This document shows, piece by piece, positions 23,350 through 24,821 of a DNA stretch of 24,821 nucleotides. The stretch spans positions 2,750-27,570 of IMG/VR virus record IMGVR_UViG_3300030110_002342; one strand, 5' to 3'. A program made the translations under genes and the position numbers. The first letter of the stretch is position 1. Each line of letters opens with the position of its first letter. This stretch comes from a virus. The notes beneath the pieces are model-generated. The model made no database searches. It had not been told where the DNA came from and saw only the letters and a list, made by a program, of their open reading frames with translations.

Positions 23350-23392
23350 TAACATAATGGTTCTAGTGAGAGTTCGATTCTCTCAATGTTAA
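23350..23392 (+). ncRNA. tRNA-like minihelix (acceptor stem plus T-arm)
   Basis: TAACAT (23350-23355) pairs with ATGTTA (23386-23391), and between them lie AATGGTTCTAGT and a perfect T-arm GAGAG-TTCGATT-CTCTC (23368-23384). The T-loop has the canonical T54 T55 C56 R57 A58 form. There is no anticodon stem, and the unpaired GG could mimic the D-loop pair. A discriminator-like A follows, but no CCA. This may be a degenerate tRNA, a tRNA-like RNA or chance pairing. No complete tRNA can be built around it. Confidence 0.45.
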
Positions 23393-23407
23393 CTAAATAT
23401 AATAACT

Positions 23408-23497
23408 ATGAATGATAAACTTGACTATTGGACTATGTTCGTTGAAGGCGACATAACACTTGAAACACTAATTGAATTAATAAATGACTATGTATAA
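23408..23497 (+). CDS. 29-aa protein, function unknown
   Basis: A short frame, MNDKLDYWTMFVEGDITLET then LIELINDYV, that overlaps the next start by 14 bp, as happens twice in this cluster (23857 over 23870). The overlap pattern and an AAT-rich leader suggest it is translated. It is very small, acidic, and of unknown function. Confidence 0.45.
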   Translation: MNDKLDYWTMFVEGDITLETLIELINDYV

Positions 23498-23687
23498 AGA
23501 TTATAACAAAGATAAAATTGCTGCAAAGCTAAAACAAGTACTAGAGTTCGAAGCTAAATATGGTGAGAATGATACTAGTAGAGGTTGGAAGAAATGGTGT
23601 AATGACATCAACTATCGCAAGCGTGAGTGGCAGTGGCGACAAAATATCGCTAAATGGAATTCGAAACATAATACGAATCACGTATGA
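23484..23687 (+). CDS. 67-aa protein ending in element R2, function unknown
   Basis: A 67-aa basic protein rich in Trp/Lys/Arg in its second half (WKKWCNDINYRKREWQWRQN), perhaps binding nucleic acid. Its last nine codons (NSKHNTNHV) and stop lie within element R2, so the C-terminus is shaped by the repeat. A second in-frame ATG six bases downstream (23490) could also be used. Confidence 0.65.
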   Translation: MTMYKDYNKDKIAAKLKQVLEFEAKYGENDTSRGWKKWCNDINYRKREWQWRQNIAKWNSKHNTNHV

Positions 23688-23700
23688 TAATAAAATAAAA
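23661..23700 (+). repeat. 40-bp element R2
   Basis: Same layout: TCGAAA, CA, TAATACGA, ATCACGTA, TGATAATAAAATAAAA. This copy matches the T7 class promoter consensus over TAATACGA-TCAC (12 of 13 positions from -17 to -5). It overlaps the end of the preceding gene and lies 5 bp before the ATG at 23706. Confidence 0.85.
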
Positions 23701-23705
23701 TTAAT

Positions 23706-23870
23706 ATGACAAAATTAAACTTAACTAATCAAGAATTATCTATATTGCACAGAGCAATAAAAGTATATCATATAGATTTGATAGAAAATAACTTAGATTT
23801 ACTCTTAGATTATCCAGACGCACTAGAATCAGTAAAAATTAAAATTAAAGACGCTTATGAAAACAATTAA
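23706..23870 (+). CDS. 54-aa protein, function unknown
   Basis: A 54-aa helical, acidic protein, MTKLNLTNQELSILHRAIKV then HIDLIENNLDLLLDYPDALE. It starts five bases after element R2 and overlaps the next gene by 14 bp. No domain is recognised, but the helical heptad-like pattern suggests a small regulatory or anti-host protein. Its position directly behind R2 supports the start. Confidence 0.65.
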   Translation: MTKLNLTNQELSILHRAIKVYHIDLIENNLDLLLDYPDALESVKIKIKDAYENN

Positions 23871-24069
23871 ATTTAAAGGTAAGAATACAATATTCTTAAA
23901 TGGAATCGAATACAAAGGCTATAATGTGGGTGACTTACCTCCATCATTTGGCTTTAAAAAGAAATATCTTGGTCAAGATGAAGATGGAAATGACCAATAT
24001 AAATATGGTAAATCACACTGGTTTAACTATAAAGGTTTAACATTCATAGAAGCTCCAATGAAATGGTAA
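23857..24069 (+). CDS. 70-aa protein, function unknown
   Basis: A 70-aa basic protein, MKTIKFKGKNTIFLNGIEYK then LPPSFGFKKKYLGQDEDGND, with repeated Gly-Lys turns and aromatic residues, predicted as a small beta-rich domain. It overlaps the preceding gene by 14 bp and the next by 7 bp. Function unknown; member of the rightward ORFan cluster. Confidence 0.65.
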   Translation: MKTIKFKGKNTIFLNGIEYKGYNVGDLPPSFGFKKKYLGQDEDGNDQYKYGKSHWFNYKGLTFIEAPMKW

Positions 24070-24251
24070 GTAATATGAAAGAGCTATGCGCTTACGTCGA
24101 AGCTAAAAGACGTAAACGTGCTCATGAGCATTATGAAATGGCTAAAGTATATGGTCCTTGTACAGGAATGGGTAATAAGATGTATAAATTGCAGCAAAAA
24201 TCTTCTTTCCCAAAACAATATAAAGCTGCGTATAATAAAATATGGAGATAA
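24063..24251 (+). CDS. 62-aa basic protein, function unknown
   Basis: A 62-aa basic helical protein, MVSNMKELCAYVEAKRRKRA then HEHYEMAKVYG and a Lys-rich C-terminus. Two starts are possible: ATG at 24063, overlapping the previous gene, or ATG at 24075 (MKELCAYVEA). The first gives the overlap style seen elsewhere in the cluster. It could bind nucleic acid, but no motif is clear. Confidence 0.6.
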   Translation: MVSNMKELCAYVEAKRRKRAHEHYEMAKVYGPCTGMGNKMYKLQQKSSFPKQYKAAYNKIWR

Positions 24252-24454
24252 AAGAATATATAAATAAAGAAATAGAAATGTTAGATAAAGGTCTTGTGGC
24301 TACGCCTACAGAACAATATCTTAATGATTTCTTAAACGCTAACAATGGAAGCAATGACTTCTTATTAACACAAATGGCTAAAAACTATGGTTATAAATTA
24401 GCGTTACTTAATATGTTAGATACAATATCGAAACATAATACGAATAAAGATTGA
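24242..24454 (+). CDS. 70-aa protein ending in element R3, function unknown
   Basis: A 70-aa acidic protein, MEIKEYINKEIEMLDKGLVA then LNDFLNANNGSNDFLLTQMA, ending ISKHNTNKD. Its last residues, SKHNTN, are the same as those of the gene at 23484 because both genes run into a 40-bp element. The rest of the two proteins is unrelated. It overlaps the preceding gene by 10 bp. Confidence 0.6.
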   Translation: MEIKEYINKEIEMLDKGLVATPTEQYLNDFLNANNGSNDFLLTQMAKNYGYKLALLNMLDTISKHNTNKD

Positions 24455-24467
24455 TAATAAAATAAAA
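24428..24467 (+). repeat. 40-bp element R3
   Basis: TCGAAA, CA, TAATACGA, ATAAAGAT, TGATAATAAAATAAAA, identical in layout to R1 and R2. Its TGA terminates the preceding gene and the ATG of the next gene follows one base after it. Confidence 0.85.
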
Positions 24468-24468
24468 A

Positions 24469-24657
24469 ATGTATTGTAAATGTGGAAACACTGTGCATCC
24501 AGTGAGATTAGAATTAGGTTATAAAAATTGTGTTAGTTGTAGTAATACTGAAACTTACTCATACGTACCTATTATCACCCATAAAACTGGTAACACTATA
24601 CAAATAGTGTCGCAGGAAGTTTCCGCATCAGTACATAAAGCATGGAGAAGAAAATAA
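24469..24657 (+). CDS. Small zinc-ribbon protein
   Basis: A 62-aa protein with CKC at C3 and C5 and CVSC at C21 and C24, a compact zinc-ribbon pattern (MYCKCGNTVHPVRLELG, then KNCVSCSNTE). The rest is beta-rich (YVPIITHKTGNTIQIVSQEV). Likely a small nucleic-acid- or protein-binding factor; the exact family is not recognised. It begins one base after element R3. Confidence 0.65.
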   Translation: MYCKCGNTVHPVRLELGYKNCVSCSNTETYSYVPIITHKTGNTIQIVSQEVSASVHKAWRRK

Positions 24658-24821
24658 ACATACTAGAAAGGCTATTTTATCTTACAATAATATGTGGTAT
24701 TTGTTTCTTTTGTGGCGTATTCTTTACGTTCTACAAAATAGACCAGCGAACATGGAATGAAGATATATTAAAAGCTAGAGATATAGAGACGAGGTATTTA
24801 AATTACCCAATTAAAAGAAAT
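24642..24821 (+). CDS. Membrane protein, runs off the window
   Basis: The frame starts at ATG 24642, overlapping the zinc-ribbon gene by 16 bp, and is open for 60 codons to the right edge. The N-terminus MEKKINILERLF is followed by one hydrophobic segment (YLTIICGICFFCGVFFTFYK, about 13-32) and a charged tail. It is probably a small single-pass inner-membrane protein. The product is incomplete and its role unknown. Confidence 0.65.
   Translation, partial: MEKKINILERLFYLTIICGICFFCGVFFTFYKIDQRTWNEDILKARDIETRYLNYPIKRN

Noticed and set aside
23300-23400. Complete tRNA gene around the T-arm at 23368
   Set aside because: No anticodon arm or D-arm can be built from the upstream sequence, so only the minihelix is reported.
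1-24821. CRISPR array, insertion sequence, integrase or attachment site
   Set aside because: No regular spaced repeats, transposase frames or recombinase motifs were seen on either strand.

Overview
The window is part of a tailed-phage (Caudoviricetes) genome, AT-rich, and most likely from a phage of a Bacteroidota host, probably a marine flavobacterium-like one. The phage call rests on the contiguous head module: large terminase, portal, a scaffold-like protein and a major capsid candidate, followed outward by a holin, virion proteins and a tail fibre. The host call rests on translation starts: nearly every gene lacks a Shine-Dalgarno sequence and instead has a leader of A/T only, often tandem TAAA or TTAAA units, which is the Bacteroidota pattern. 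It is an inference, not proof. No integrase, repressor, CRISPR array, insertion sequence or intact tRNA was seen.

Layout. From 1 to about 22,370 every gene lies on the minus strand and is tightly packed, so transcription runs right to left. In that order: a short fibre-like protein and an 835-aa tail fibre (22371-19594), two virion-like proteins (19538-17668), a 94-aa orphan, GroEL and GroES (17304-15513), a winged-helix-like protein, and a run of small hydrophilic, probably virion-associated proteins (15068-9598). That run includes three that share an N-terminal tag and one with an HExxH motif. Then come a holin, an exported small beta-rich protein, three small proteins, a possible tandem GroES-fold protein, a small-terminase candidate, TerL, portal, scaffold-like protein and MCP. 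A UUCG-loop terminator lies just after the MCP gene, and the next gene starts at the left edge.

From 22,372 to 22,752 there is a divergent intergenic region with two perfect palindromes and a predicted branched RNA structure ending in nine T. To the right, on the plus strand, sits a cluster of tiny, overlapping ORFan genes (29-76 aa), typical of an early region. Inside it are four copies of a 40-bp element with fixed spacing, whose core TAATACGA matches the upstream half of the T7 promoter consensus and whose end gives three in-frame stops and an AT-rich leader. There is also an iteron-like ATGTCA/ATGACA cluster, and an acceptor-stem plus T-arm fragment that looks like a tRNA minihelix.

How it works together (inference). 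The left arm is the late operon for capsid assembly, DNA packaging, host adsorption and lysis. It carries its own chaperonin pair, presumably for folding capsid or fibre proteins. The right arm is probably early host-takeover genes, driven from the divergent region and perhaps from the 40-bp elements. The most unusual content is the 40-bp element family, the phage GroEL-GroES pair in reversed gene order, the shared N-terminal tag with SPL motifs, and the tRNA-like minihelix.
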